A stretch of DNA of 64,000 bases from assembly GCA_965237485.1 (NCBI GenBank), contig CBDEFQ010000009.1:496001-560000 (forward strand), given 5' to 3'. Below, piece by piece: positions 1-8,960 of this stretch; position 1 is the stretch's first letter; every line of letters starts with the position of its first letter. Position numbers and translations under genes: made by a program. The notes below the pieces were generated by a model. That model did no database searches and was not told the DNA's origin. It saw only the letters and a list, made by a program, of their open reading frames with translations. Source of the stretch: JAAELZ01 sp965237485. Its GTDB lineage: Bacteria > Pseudomonadota > Gammaproteobacteria > Arenicellales > Poriferihabitantaceae.

Positions 1-867
1 ACCAATTTCCGCCGCAACGATCTGTGAAACATCTTTAGCCAATGCCGATATTTTTTGTGCTTTCGAAGCATAGTCTTTATCACCTTTAAGCAGTTCACCG
101 TAGTCTTTAATGGTTACGCCACAACCACTGGCAGTGAAGATAATCGCTTCTACGCCCTCTTCAATGCACGGCCACCATAGATCAATTAGTCGCTTAATGT
201 CGATCAATCCATCAGCGTGGCTGGTGGTATGGTATCGCAAGGCGCCGCAACAACCCGTTGGCGATTCTACTGCCGTTATACCCAGTTGATGCAACACCCT
301 TATAGCAGCGGCATTTGTAACAGGAGATAAAGTTGATTGTACGCAACCTTTTAGCAGCAGCACTTTGCGTGGATGCGTGCTCGTCGGTGTCGCCAAACTG
401 GCACTTTTATTTGGTAGTTGTTGCTCAATACCATTGGATAGTAACGGCCTTACTAATTGCGCGAGAGCGACTAACCGCTTCAAGGGCCGAGGCTTTAGTA
501 ATGCCGCAGTCAGTGCCTTACGTTGTAGTTGTTGCCACCTCCCGCGTGGAGCAAGGGTTTCATGCACCTGCTTACCGGCTTCGAGCAAACGGCCGTATTC
601 AACACCAGATGGACAAGTGGTTTCGCAATTACGGCACAACAAACACCGGTCTAAATGTAGACGGCTGCGTTCATTGGCTTTACCATTTTCCAGCATTTGC
701 TTGATCAGATAGATTCTCCCACGCGGGCCATCTGCTTCATCACCGAGCAGTTGGTAAGTTGGGCAGGTGGCATTGCAAAACCCGCAATGCACACATTTTC
801 GCACCCAGTCAGCGGCCGTTTGTGCTTGCGTGTTTTCCTTGATTTGCTCTGCTAAATGTACCTCCAT
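1..867 (-). CDS. glcF: Glycolate oxidase iron-sulfur subunit GlcF (3' part beyond window)
   Basis: Electron-transfer subunit of the membrane-associated glycolate dehydrogenase GlcDEF, which oxidises glycolate to glyoxylate. The frame is open for 289 codons from ATG at 867 to the window edge, so the C-terminus is missing. Two ferredoxin-type cysteine clusters are visible near the N-terminus: CVHCGFCNATCP (about residues 25-36) and CLLCRNCETTCP (about 65-80). These are followed by a CCG motif (TGCCGALRYH) typical of the duplicated cysteine-rich domain of GlcF and heterodisulfide-reductase-type subunits. The start is 2 nt after the glcE stop, so the three genes form one tightly packed glcDEF operon. 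The identification rests on motifs plus operon position and is secure. Confidence 0.95.
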   Translation of the reverse strand, partial: MEVHLAEQIKENTQAQTAADWVRKCVHCGFCNATCPTYQLLGDEADGPRGRIYLIKQMLENGKANERSRLHLDRCLLCRNCETTCPSGVEYGRLLEAGKQVHETLAPRGRWQQLQRKALTAALLKPRPLKRLVALAQLVRPLLSNGIEQQLPNKSASLATPTSTHPRKVLLLKGCVQSTLSPVTNAAAIRVLHQLGITAVESPTGCCGALRYHTTSHADGLIDIKRLIDLWWPCIEEGVEAIIFTASGCGVTIKDYGELLKGDKDYASKAQKISALAKDVSQIVAAEIG

Positions 868-869
868 AA

Positions 870-1922
870 CTAACTTACACTTAGCGTGTGTTGCAGATTG
901 AAAATGCCAGCGGGGTCAAAAGCCAACTTTAATTTTTTATGAATGGCATGCAGATGCGTCGGTATTATAGACAGTGGTGAAGCAAAGCTATTCGAACCCA
1001 GCAACATTATTGCACCTCCTTTCGACTCAACTTCAGCCTGTAGTGCCCCACGCTCGCGTACTGACTTTACAAAACGTCGAGCCCCGCCCCAGTCAATCAG
1101 CTGCTCTGATGCAGTCCTTAAAGGTGATGATGCCGGGGGAAGTGAGCACTGATAGATCGGCGAATCACCGTCAAAAAATGGGTGCCTGCGCTCGTCTAGT
1201 GCCGCAAACGCTTCAAGATTAACTTCGGCGTATTTACCCAAGTTAGAAAGATCAAATTCCACCGCTTCCGAGGTGCCAGAAAACCGAAATACTTGCCTAG
1301 CACCATCCCAATGTGAGGCGCTTAGGCTCGTTGCCGTTTTTGCTTGACGACTCATCAGATCAATAGCTTGATGTTGATCCTTACACTCGAACTGTACTGC
1401 CTTTTCCATTGTGGGTCTTGGCAGTAAACGCAGCGAAACTTCTAACAACACCCCTAAGGTTCCCATCGCTCCCGCTATAGGGCGAAATAAATCAAACCCG
1501 GCCACATTCTTCATTACTTTACCGCCGAATTGTAGAACCTCACCTTTGCCATTAATGATTTTTGCGCCCAAAACAAAATCTCTGACACCCCCCCTATAAG
1601 GTCGAGCGGAGCCCGCAAACCCAGTGCCCACCATGCCGCCAACCGTGGCATCACCCTCTACAAAAGGAGGTTCAAAGCCCAATATTTGATTGTGTCGCGC
1701 TAGCGTTGCTACCAAAGTCTTAATCGCTGTGCCCGCCCTTACCACCACGACTAGCTCACTCGGGTCGTATTCAACAATGCCGTGATGTTGAGTTACTTCA
1801 AGTCTACTTGCTGAAGAATCGGCAGGGAATTTTGTACCTCCCCCAACTATGGACAAGGGTGAGCCAGCTAAGTAGGCTTCCTGCACACGTGATTGCAGCA
1901 TTGATTGCACATCAGCCATCAA
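870..1922 (-). CDS. glcE: Glycolate oxidase FAD-binding subunit GlcE
   Basis: 350-residue second flavoprotein subunit of glycolate dehydrogenase. The N-terminal half is a PCMH-type FAD-binding domain (segment SIVGGGTKFP, then VGGMVGTGFAGSARPYRGGVRD around residues 90-115, where the flavin pyrophosphate loop sits). The C-terminal half is short and lacks the full oxidase domain found in GlcD, as expected for GlcE. Its ATG overlaps the glcD stop (ATGA-type overlap at 1919-1922) and glcF starts 2 nt after its own stop, so translation is probably coupled. Length is normal for the family and nothing looks damaged. Confidence 0.95.
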   Translation of the reverse strand: MMADVQSMLQSRVQEAYLAGSPLSIVGGGTKFPADSSASRLEVTQHHGIVEYDPSELVVVVRAGTAIKTLVATLARHNQILGFEPPFVEGDATVGGMVGTGFAGSARPYRGGVRDFVLGAKIINGKGEVLQFGGKVMKNVAGFDLFRPIAGAMGTLGVLLEVSLRLLPRPTMEKAVQFECKDQHQAIDLMSRQAKTATSLSASHWDGARQVFRFSGTSEAVEFDLSNLGKYAEVNLEAFAALDERRHPFFDGDSPIYQCSLPPASSPLRTASEQLIDWGGARRFVKSVRERGALQAEVESKGGAIMLLGSNSFASPLSIIPTHLHAIHKKLKLAFDPAGIFNLQHTLSVS

Positions 1923-3406
1923 AAACGCTCCAGCTCTGGATGAGGTAGTTGGCCTTTATGTACGTGCATGCCGTTGAATTCTGCACAACGATTAAGCGTG
2001 GGAATGGCTTTATCTGGGTTAAGTAATCCATCGGGGTCAAAGACCTTACGAATAGCTTGAAATTGTGTTAATTCTGCATCATTAAACTGCACGCACATAC
2101 GGTCCAATTTCTCTATACCCACGCCGTGCTCTCCCGTGATGGTTCCACCCACCGCAATACAAAGGTCAAGAATTTCACCACCAAACTCCTCGGTTTTTTC
2201 AAGTGCGCCTGGTTCATTAGCATCATACAAAATGAGGGGGTGCAAATTGCCATCCCCTGCATGAAAAACATTGGCTACTGCCAACCCATGCTTTTTGGAC
2301 ATCTCGCTTATTGCATGCAGCACTTGCGCCAAAGCACGACGCGGTATAGTGCCGTCCATGCAATAATAATCGGGAGATATCCGCCCAACCGCTGGAAAAG
2401 CATTCTTACGGCCCGACCAAAATAGCGCGCGCTCTGCTTCATCTTTCGCCAAACGAAGCTCAACCGCGCCACATTCATTGAATATTTTTTTGAGACGCAC
2501 CAGTTGAGCCGTAATGTCTGCTTCTATGCCATCTAATTCACACAGCAATATTGCCTCGGCTTCAGTGGGGTATCCAGCATGCACAAAAGCTTCCACTGCC
2601 CGAATCGCTGGCTTGTCCATCATTTCAAAGCCTGCGGGAATAATGCCATTTGAAATCACAGCAGCAACTGAGTTTCCAGCTTTTACCAAGTCATCAAAAA
2701 CAGCCATCACAACTTGGGCCTTAGGCGGCTCTGGCAACAAGCGCACCACCACCTCAACGACCATTCCCAGCATACCTTCAGAGCCCATGACTAGCGCCAA
2801 TAAGTCATACCCAGCGTTATCTAGCGTCTGCGAACCAAATGTTAATATTTCCCCGTCTAAGGTCATAAGCTTGACCTGCATTACATTATGCACTGTCAAG
2901 CCGTACTTCAAGCAATGCACACCACCGGCATTTTCGGCGACATTGCCGCCAATCGTGCAGGCGATCTGAGATGATGGGTCAGGCGCATAATATAAGCCTA
3001 GCGGCGCTACTGCTTGCGAAATAGCCAAATTACGCACACCAGGCTGTACGGTAGCGGTTCGATTATGCTCATCTATATCCAGAATCTGATTCATCTTCGC
3101 CACCGACAGCACAATGCCATCCGGGTGTGGCATCGCACCCCCAGATAAGCTGGTGCCAGCACCGCGTGGCACAATCGGGGTTTGGGTAATTTGGCAAGCA
3201 CGCATCACATCTTGCACTTGCTCAATCGTTTCTGGCAGCACCACCAATTGCGGCATCTGTTTATAAGCGCTAAGGCCATCACATTCATAGGGCGCCATGT
3301 GTACCACATCACTTATGATGCAAGTCTCTGGCATACACTTTCGCAGCAACTTGTGTAAAGTACAAATTGACTCGGGTTTTTGCTGCTCAACTTGCGTATT
3401 ATTCAC
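1919..3406 (-). CDS. glcD: Glycolate oxidase catalytic subunit GlcD
   Basis: 495-residue FAD-linked oxidase and first gene of glcDEF. It catalyses glycolate (and D-lactate) oxidation, feeding electrons to the quinone pool through GlcE/GlcF. The N-terminal FAD_binding_4 domain carries PRGAGTSLSGGA (about residues 100-112) and TIGGNVAENAGG. The C-terminal FAD-oxidase domain carries the conserved NVFHAGDGNLHP and GGTITGEHGVG stretches that contribute to the active site. Size matches E. coli GlcD (499 aa). The gene is divergent from coq7, with 45 nt between the starts, so both promoters must lie in or overlap that short gap. No glcC-type regulator is present here. Confidence 0.96.
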   Translation of the reverse strand: MNNTQVEQQKPESICTLHKLLRKCMPETCIISDVVHMAPYECDGLSAYKQMPQLVVLPETIEQVQDVMRACQITQTPIVPRGAGTSLSGGAMPHPDGIVLSVAKMNQILDIDEHNRTATVQPGVRNLAISQAVAPLGLYYAPDPSSQIACTIGGNVAENAGGVHCLKYGLTVHNVMQVKLMTLDGEILTFGSQTLDNAGYDLLALVMGSEGMLGMVVEVVVRLLPEPPKAQVVMAVFDDLVKAGNSVAAVISNGIIPAGFEMMDKPAIRAVEAFVHAGYPTEAEAILLCELDGIEADITAQLVRLKKIFNECGAVELRLAKDEAERALFWSGRKNAFPAVGRISPDYYCMDGTIPRRALAQVLHAISEMSKKHGLAVANVFHAGDGNLHPLILYDANEPGALEKTEEFGGEILDLCIAVGGTITGEHGVGIEKLDRMCVQFNDAELTQFQAIRKVFDPDGLLNPDKAIPTLNRCAEFNGMHVHKGQLPHPELERF

Positions 3407-3451
3407 AGATGATTTCGATTAAAATGGCTGCTGTTTGCAAATAAATTTATT

Positions 3452-4099
3452 GTGGAATATAGCACTACTGACAAACTTATCATGTGCATAGACGAAGTGC
3501 TAGGCACGATATTTGGATCAACAAAAATTACGGCACGTTCATACCCCGCCGATAGCCTAGAGCCAGCTCGCGCTGAACCTGAACTTAGCCAAGCGCAGAA
3601 ACAGCATGCGGCTGCTTTAATGCGGGTTAATCATGTGGGGGAAGTGTGCGCGCAGGCCCTATATCAAAGCCAAGCGTTAACGGCGACTTCCCAAGCGGTA
3701 AAGGAGAGCATGAATCAAGCTGCCAACGAGGAGAATGACCATTTAGCTTGGTGCGAGCAACGCATCGAAGAATTGGGCGGCCACAAAAGCTACTTAAATC
3801 CACTGTGGTATGCGGGTGCTTTTGGCATTGGCATCATTGCTGGAATAGCCGGAGACAAATGGAATCTAGGCTTTGTTGCCGAGACCGAGCGTCAAGTGGT
3901 TAAGCACTTGCAAGCCCACCTTAAAGAGCTGCCGAAAAACGATCATCGAAGCCGAAGCATTGTTGAGCAGATGCAAAAAGACGAAGCCCAGCACGCTACC
4001 CAAGCAGTTGCAGCAGGCGCGACAGAGCTACCCGAACCCATCAAGAAAGTAATGGAGCTTGCTTCAAAAGTAATGACCTCGACCGCGCATTGGATTTAG
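3452..4099 (+). CDS. coq7: 2-polyprenyl-3-methyl-6-methoxy-1,4-benzoquinol hydroxylase Coq7
   Basis: Di-iron monooxygenase of ubiquinone synthesis (C6 hydroxylation), the functional replacement of UbiF in many Proteobacteria. The carboxylate-bridged di-iron ligands are visible: RVNHVGEVCAQ, ANEENDHLAW with the E-x-x-H pattern, and QKDEAQHA near the C-terminus. A Gly/Ile-rich hydrophobic stretch in the middle (FGIGIIAGIAG) fits the membrane-surface helix of the family. I keep the GTG start at 3452 because the residues before the internal ATG at 3482 (STTDKLI) align with the usual SPIDRLI-like N-terminus. 215 residues is normal. It is a single-gene unit divergent from glcDEF. Confidence 0.94.
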   Translation: MEYSTTDKLIMCIDEVLGTIFGSTKITARSYPADSLEPARAEPELSQAQKQHAAALMRVNHVGEVCAQALYQSQALTATSQAVKESMNQAANEENDHLAWCEQRIEELGGHKSYLNPLWYAGAFGIGIIAGIAGDKWNLGFVAETERQVVKHLQAHLKELPKNDHRSRSIVEQMQKDEAQHATQAVAAGATELPEPIKKVMELASKVMTSTAHWI

Positions 4100-4195
4100 C
4101 CTAAGAAATCGACTGTGGCAAGCCTTATTTAAACCTAGAAAACCAGGCCTGGCGAAATTTGAAGCAAATGGGCTATTAGGATTGCAATTTAGCCG

Positions 4196-5290
4196 TTAAA
4201 CATTAAAACGAAAATGCATGATGTCCCCGTCTTGCACCCTGTATTCCTTACCCTCTAGGCGAAGCTTGCCCGCTTCTTTTGCGCCTTGCTCGCCGTTATA
4301 TTGTATATAGTCGTTATACGCAATGGTTTCAGCGCGAATGAAGCCTTTTTCAAAATCGGTGTGGATCACCCCTGCGGCTTGAGGCGCTAATACGTTTTTT
4401 GGCACGGTCCAAGCACGCAGCTCTTTAGGGCCAGCGGTAAAATAGGTGATTAAGTTTAGCAAGCTGTATCCAGCGAAAATCATACGCTCTAGGCTCGCTT
4501 CTTCTTGGCCCATTTCTTCTAGGAACATTGCTTGTTCGTCTTCATCAAGCTCCGACAATTCTTGTTCTATCGCGGCACAGATAGGCACCACTTCAGCTCC
4601 TTCTTGCTGCGCATATACGCGAATCGCGTCGAGATGCGGATTGCCACTAAAGCCCTGCTCATCAACATTGGCGACATACAAGGTGGGCTTTGAAGTAAGC
4701 AAAAAGGTTTGCTTTAACAGCGCTTTTTGATCGTCATCCAACTCCAGTGTACGTACCGAGTTACCCGCGTCTAAATGGGTTTTAAGCTTAGACAAAAAAT
4801 CACGCAGACGAATTTGTTCCTTATCACCCGCTTTAGAGGCTTTTTCTGCTTTTTGTAGTGCCTTGTCTACGCTTTCCATATCGGACAAAATCAGTTCCGT
4901 ATTAATGGTTTCAATGTCAGAAAGCGGATCAATCTTATTTGCCACATGGCTAATGTTTTCGTCCTCAAAAGCACGTACCACGTGGGCGATGGCTTCTACT
5001 TCACGAATATGCGACAAGAAGCGGTTTCCCAAGCCTTCTCCCTTTGAAGCGCCTTCAACCAAACCGGCGATATCAACAAATTCGATTGTGGTGGGTATCA
5101 CTTCTTTAGATTGCACAATCTCCAGAATCGCGTTCATACGTGGGTCCGGCACATTGACCATGCCAGTATTTGGTTCGATCGTACAAAAAGCGTAGTTGGC
5201 AGCTTGCGCCGCCTGCGACTTAGTGAGTGCATTAAATAATGTTGATTTACCCACATTCGGCAAACCGACAATTCCGCAACGAAAACCCAT
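4196..5290 (-). CDS. ychF: Redox-regulated ATPase YchF
   Basis: 364-residue Obg-superfamily P-loop protein that prefers ATP and associates with ribosomes. The P-loop GLPNVGKST starts at about residue 9, the G3-type DIAGLV element follows, and the C-terminal TGS domain ends the protein. The specificity loop reads NVDE rather than the GTPase NKxD, as expected for an ATP-preferring YchF. It lies 12 nt downstream of pth, the conserved pth-ychF pair of Gammaproteobacteria, and closes the minus-strand block lolB-ispE-tRNA-prs-rplY-pth-ychF. Length and start are standard. Confidence 0.97.
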   Translation of the reverse strand: MGFRCGIVGLPNVGKSTLFNALTKSQAAQAANYAFCTIEPNTGMVNVPDPRMNAILEIVQSKEVIPTTIEFVDIAGLVEGASKGEGLGNRFLSHIREVEAIAHVVRAFEDENISHVANKIDPLSDIETINTELILSDMESVDKALQKAEKASKAGDKEQIRLRDFLSKLKTHLDAGNSVRTLELDDDQKALLKQTFLLTSKPTLYVANVDEQGFSGNPHLDAIRVYAQQEGAEVVPICAAIEQELSELDEDEQAMFLEEMGQEEASLERMIFAGYSLLNLITYFTAGPKELRAWTVPKNVLAPQAAGVIHTDFEKGFIRAETIAYNDYIQYNGEQGAKEAGKLRLEGKEYRVQDGDIMHFRFNV

Positions 5291-5302
5291 AATGTTAAAA
5301 TT

Positions 5303-5878
5303 CTATTGTTGGTGTAAAACGTTCATTGCTGCGTCCAAATTTCCTTCTTGGATTAAATTCCACTGCAGCATCACCTTATCGAGCGCTTCATCTATTAACT
5401 TAAATTCTGCTAAAGGTGGTCTTTTCAAAACTTCGTCAATCACTTCATTTTGATTTTCTGGGCGGCCAACCCCAATACGCAATCGATGGAAATCGCTGCT
5501 TCCCAAATGACGAATAATGTCGCGCAAGCCGTTGTGGCCACCATGGCCCCCACCGGTTTTTAATCGTACACACCCTGGCGGCAAGTCTATTTCGTCGTGT
5601 ACGACTAATATATTTTGGGGCTCAATTTGGTAGAACTTGGCAAACGGTGCTAAGGCTTCACCGCTCTTATTCATATACGTTTGTGGTGCTAAAACTCGTA
5701 AAGTAGTGCCCTCAGACTTGTTTTCACCCACTAATGATTTAAATCTCGAATTATTCGACATTGCAGTTGGCAAAGCGTGGCTTAGCTTGCCTAAAAACCA
5801 AAACCCAGCGTTGTGCCGGGTTTGAGCATAGTTATCTCCCGGGTTACCCAAACCACAAACCAATTCAATTGGATGCAT
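5303..5878 (-). CDS. pth: Peptidyl-tRNA hydrolase Pth
   Basis: 191-residue enzyme that recycles peptidyl-tRNAs released during translation. Family landmarks are present: GLGNPG at the N-terminus with the catalytic His in TRHNAG (about residue 22), the substrate-binding Asn in TYMNKSG, the catalytic-dyad Asp in VVHDEIDLP, and GGGHGGHNGLRDI. Length is normal (194 in E. coli). It precedes ychF by 12 nt. The 339-bp gap upstream, towards rplY, is filled by repeats described separately; elsewhere these genes are usually closer. Confidence 0.97.
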   Translation of the reverse strand: MHPIELVCGLGNPGDNYAQTRHNAGFWFLGKLSHALPTAMSNNSRFKSLVGENKSEGTTLRVLAPQTYMNKSGEALAPFAKFYQIEPQNILVVHDEIDLPPGCVRLKTGGGHGGHNGLRDIIRHLGSSDFHRLRIGVGRPENQNEVIDEVLKRPPLAEFKLIDEALDKVMLQWNLIQEGNLDAAMNVLHQQ

Positions 5879-6217
5879 AAGTGTAGTGTACTATCCTAGA
5901 CACGTAATTCAGCGAGACAAGATGCTGCTAGATACGCAACAAAGTGGATGGCTGTATATTGTCTCGCCCGAAGGGAACACCCAAAATACCCCAAACCTGC
6001 GTTGCAGCCCTTGCCAAGGGAACAACCATTGCCTGCGGGCTACGCCTTGTCTTGAAATATTTTGGATGTTCTGATTTATCTAGGTTCAAGATAATATTGC
6101 CTAATTCAGCCTCAACGCGCTGTTTCACAGCAAGGCGTATTGCGCAATGAATGGTCATTCCCTTCAAAAGGGATACAACGCGGCTGTGGGACGGTGCGTT
6201 GGCACCCTTTGTGAGCC
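5879..6217. repeat. Repeat-filled pth-rplY intergenic region with an inverted repeat and a MITE-like end
   Basis: No gene is supported in this 339-bp gap. Two arms of roughly 100 bp (about 5950-6050 and 6111-6216) are imperfect inverted copies: read outward from the centre each contains CAAGGCGTA, AATGGT, TTCCCTT, AAGGG and CAACGC in the same order. The intervening spacer holds CTGATTTATCTAGGTTCAA (6071-6089), a 19-bp exact match to one end plus target duplication of the palindromic MITE at 46586-46748. CCTAGA at 5895 may be a decayed opposite end. Short ORFs in this gap are repeat-derived and not credible genes. Confidence 0.6.
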
Positions 6218-6904
6218 CTAAGCCTCGTCGCCTTCCTCTGCTGCAGCATCTTCACCTTCAGCTGTTTCTGCGCCTTCTTCACCTTCAAGATCGTCTTCGA
6301 GTTTGTCTTCTTCAACAGCCACAATCTGAGCACTACAGCTTACGATTACCGCTGTTTCATCACCGCCTGAATTTAGGTATGAACTTTCAACGCCTTCAGG
6401 TAATGTCAAATCAATGTAGGAAATAGACTCACCTAATTTTAGGTCTGTTACATCAATGTCGATGTACTCAGGCAGGTCGGCAGGAAGACATAGCACATCA
6501 AAATCATTGAATGCACGGGTAATCATGCCCTCTTCCATCCTTACGCCATAACACTCTTCTTCACCAGAGAAGTGAATAGGGATGTTCATGGTCAATTTCT
6601 CGCGACGGCTGACGCGCATGAAATCAACATGAATTACCTTCACGTCTGAAGCCGGGTGCAATTGCACGTCACGTAACACCACTTGCTCTAAGTTACCGTC
6701 AATGGTGAGGTCTAAAATTGAGCTATGAAACGCTTCTTTTTCGATCGCGTGCAAGATTTTGTTATGGTCCATTTGTATGTTGGCGTTGTCTTCGCCCGCA
6801 CCATAAACCACACCTGGCACCAGGCCAGCAAGGCGCTTACGACGTGATTCTGCGGTGCCACTCTTCTTACGGCTAATAGCTTCAAATGCTAATCGGTTAC
6901 TCAT
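6218..6904 (-). CDS. rplY: 50S ribosomal protein L25/CTC form
   Basis: 228-residue long-form L25 (general stress protein CTC type) that binds 5S rRNA. The N-terminal L25 domain begins with AISRKKSGTAESRRKRLAGLVPGVVYG, written here as its conserved parts KSGTAESRR and GLVPGVVYG. A C-terminal TL5-type beta domain follows, ending in an acidic Glu/Asp/Ala-rich tail of about 35 residues. The short E. coli form has only the first domain (94 aa), so this is the two-domain version common in other Gammaproteobacteria. It lies 45 nt downstream of prs and is probably cotranscribed with it. Confidence 0.96.
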   Translation of the reverse strand: MSNRLAFEAISRKKSGTAESRRKRLAGLVPGVVYGAGEDNANIQMDHNKILHAIEKEAFHSSILDLTIDGNLEQVVLRDVQLHPASDVKVIHVDFMRVSRREKLTMNIPIHFSGEEECYGVRMEEGMITRAFNDFDVLCLPADLPEYIDIDVTDLKLGESISYIDLTLPEGVESSYLNSGGDETAVIVSCSAQIVAVEEDKLEDDLEGEEGAETAEGEDAAAEEGDEA

Positions 6905-6949
6905 TTTTTCGTCTCTTAAAATTGTCTTTAATACAGGCTGAGTAAAAAC

Positions 6950-7930
6950 TTACTCAACAAATAAATTACTAATCGATTCACCCACTGCAATGCGGCGTAT
7001 CGACTCGGCCAATATTTGCGCAATACTCAGTTGACGTATTTTCGCGCAAGCCCGAGCTTCGCAGCTAAGCGAAATCGTGTTCGTTACCAGCAACTCATCA
7101 ATTTCTGAATTGCTAATGCGCTCAATCGCTGGCCCAGATAACACCGGGTGCGTACAACAAGCAACCACCCGCACTGCACCATGTTGTTTTAATGCAGTGG
7201 CGGCCTGACACAAAGTGTTGGCCGTATCCACCATATCGTCCATCAACACGCAGGCGCGGCCTTCAACATTACCGATTATGTGCATTACCTTGGCCACGTT
7301 GGCTTTGGGTCTACGTTTATCGATAATGGCTAAGTCTGTTTCTAGCTGCTTAGCCATCGCTCGGGCTCGCACCACACCCCCAACGTCGGGTGACACCACC
7401 ATCAGTCTGGGTATTTGCTGGCGGTATAGATCACTGATCAATACTGGGCCACCATATATATTGTCTGTCGGGATCGAAAAGAACCCTTGTATCTGATCGG
7501 CGTGCAAGTCCATCGTCAGCACTTGCGTTGCACCCGCTTGGCAAATCATCTTTGCTACTAACTTAGCTGAGATCGCTACCCGCGCTGTACGCGGCCTGCG
7601 ATCTTGGCGGGCGTAACCTAAATAAGGCACCACCGCAGTAATACTGCCGGCTGATGCGCGCATTAGCGCATCAATCATAATTAATAACTCCATCAAGTTG
7701 TCGTTGCTCGGAGCGCAAGTCGGCTGAATAACGAAAACGTCTTTTTTACGGACATTTTCCATAATCTCTACGCTGATCTCACCGTCACTAAACGTCGACA
7801 CCTGCGCCTTGCCAATCGGCAAACCCAAGCGGTCTACTACTTCTCGACTTAAGTCCGGATTGGCGTTGCCTGTAAAGATGGCGACCTCTTCCAGACCCTT
7901 GAGTTTTTCTAGTCGTTCGTTGTTAGCCAT
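6950..7930 (-). CDS. prs: Ribose-phosphate pyrophosphokinase Prs
   Basis: Makes PRPP from ribose-5-phosphate and ATP for nucleotide, His and Trp synthesis. Visible landmarks are FTGNANPDL at the N-terminus, the ATP-binding region RQDRRPRTARVAISAK, the signature DLHADQIQGFF, and the PRPP loop VLMDDMVDTANTL. The frame extends upstream to an ATG at 7963. I place the start at 7930 (MANNERLEK) because even this leaves about 15 residues more than E. coli Prs (315 aa) before the first conserved strand. It sits between tRNA-Gln and rplY, the usual gammaproteobacterial order. Confidence 0.93.
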   Translation of the reverse strand: MANNERLEKLKGLEEVAIFTGNANPDLSREVVDRLGLPIGKAQVSTFSDGEISVEIMENVRKKDVFVIQPTCAPSNDNLMELLIMIDALMRASAGSITAVVPYLGYARQDRRPRTARVAISAKLVAKMICQAGATQVLTMDLHADQIQGFFSIPTDNIYGGPVLISDLYRQQIPRLMVVSPDVGGVVRARAMAKQLETDLAIIDKRRPKANVAKVMHIIGNVEGRACVLMDDMVDTANTLCQAATALKQHGAVRVVACCTHPVLSGPAIERISNSEIDELLVTNTISLSCEARACAKIRQLSIAQILAESIRRIAVGESISNLFVE

Positions 7931-8015
7931 GCTTTGCAATTCGACCTGGCGGAAAATCCGCATTAACCTGCACTCATTTTGAGTAGCGGATTATAAACCA
8001 TTACTCAAATAAATA

Positions 8016-8090
8016 TGGCTGGGGTACCAGGATTCGAACCTGGGAATGCTGGAATCAAAATCCAGTGCCTTACCGCTTGGCGATACCCCA
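8016..8090 (-). tRNA. tRNA-Gln (TTG)
   Basis: 75-nt cloverleaf on the minus strand. The acceptor stem TGGGGTA pairs with TACCCCA. The anticodon arm is CTGGA-TTTTGAT-TCCAG with anticodon TTG (Gln). The T-arm is CCAGG-TTCGAAT-CCTGG, and an encoded CCA ends at 8016. It lies between ispE and prs, a position seen in many Gammaproteobacteria. Confidence 0.97.
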
Positions 8091-8123
8091 ATATTTGTTG
8101 ACGAAACCAACCAAACGGCCGCG

Positions 8124-8960
8124 TCATTGGTGTGGGTGCTGATTCAAACTTTGCGTGACAAAACCATTAAGGTTCTGTGGCCGCTGGTTGAAAATTTCAA
8201 ACGCTAGTTCGCGCGAATCACACGCTAAAAATACGCTCGCTCCACTGCCGCTCATTCGCGCTTCACCATATTTGCTAAGCCACTTAATAGCCTCTGCCAC
8301 TTGGGGATGAAGTGCGCATGTCACCGCTTCTAGATCATTCCCTAGTCCCGGCGAAAAAGAACCGCGTATTTTCGTGATTGAAGGGGTATGTGTCAACGAT
8401 GAATCGGAAAAAATTTGGGCCGTGGACACCTGTATTGGCGGGATAATGACACAAACCCACTTTTTCTCTGGTGATATCGCTGTTAATTGCTCCCCTAAGC
8501 CCTCTGCCCATGCAGCTTGGCCGAAAACAAACACCGGCACATCTGCGCCCAATTGCAAGCCCAAGTCAGTTAATTCAGCATTATTAAGCTCGCATTTCCA
8601 AAGTGAATTTAAAGCCAGCAAACAACTTGCCGCATCTGAGCTTCCCCCGCCTAACCCTGCCCCGATAGGGATGTTTTTTTCAAGGGTAATAGTTACGCCT
8701 TGCGATACTTGGCAATGGGTTTGCAAAAGGGTGGCCGCCCGCACGCATAAGTCATCCTCTTCGAGCACCACCTTAGCATTGGCATCACTGCGCGAAATGC
8801 TGCCAGAATCATTGAGGTCAAAAGATAACTTATCATAGTAATCAAGAAAAACGAAGGACGTCTGCAAATTGTGATAACCATCATCACGTTTGCCGATTAC
8901 ATGTAAAAAAAGGTTGAGCTTTGCTGGGGCTAACCAAACCTCCGTTTCATTGCCATTCAC
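8124..8960 (-). CDS. ispE: 4-diphosphocytidyl-2-C-methyl-D-erythritol kinase IspE
   Basis: GHMP-family kinase of the MEP isoprenoid pathway that phosphorylates CDP-ME at the 2-hydroxyl. The N-terminal APAKLNLFLHV strand carries the catalytic Lys. The ATP loop is PIGAGLGGGSSDAA (about residues 94-107), and the C-terminal GHMP motif is ARMSGSGASVFLA. 278 residues is typical. The ATG overlaps the end of lolB by 4 nt (ATGA), so the pair is translationally coupled, and tRNA-Gln follows. Confidence 0.96.
   Translation of the reverse strand: MNGNETEVWLAPAKLNLFLHVIGKRDDGYHNLQTSFVFLDYYDKLSFDLNDSGSISRSDANAKVVLEEDDLCVRAATLLQTHCQVSQGVTITLEKNIPIGAGLGGGSSDAASCLLALNSLWKCELNNAELTDLGLQLGADVPVFVFGQAAWAEGLGEQLTAISPEKKWVCVIIPPIQVSTAQIFSDSSLTHTPSITKIRGSFSPGLGNDLEAVTCALHPQVAEAIKWLSKYGEARMSGSGASVFLACDSRELAFEIFNQRPQNLNGFVTQSLNQHPHQ

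Noticed and set aside
333..712. Two plus-strand frames over the left edge
   Set aside because: They lie opposite glcF, whose minus-strand frame is open for 289 codons with clear ferredoxin motifs.
5928..6333. Short frames on both strands in and beside the pth-rplY gap
   Set aside because: They fall within inverted-repeat sequence or opposite rplY and show no domain, signal or ribosome site.
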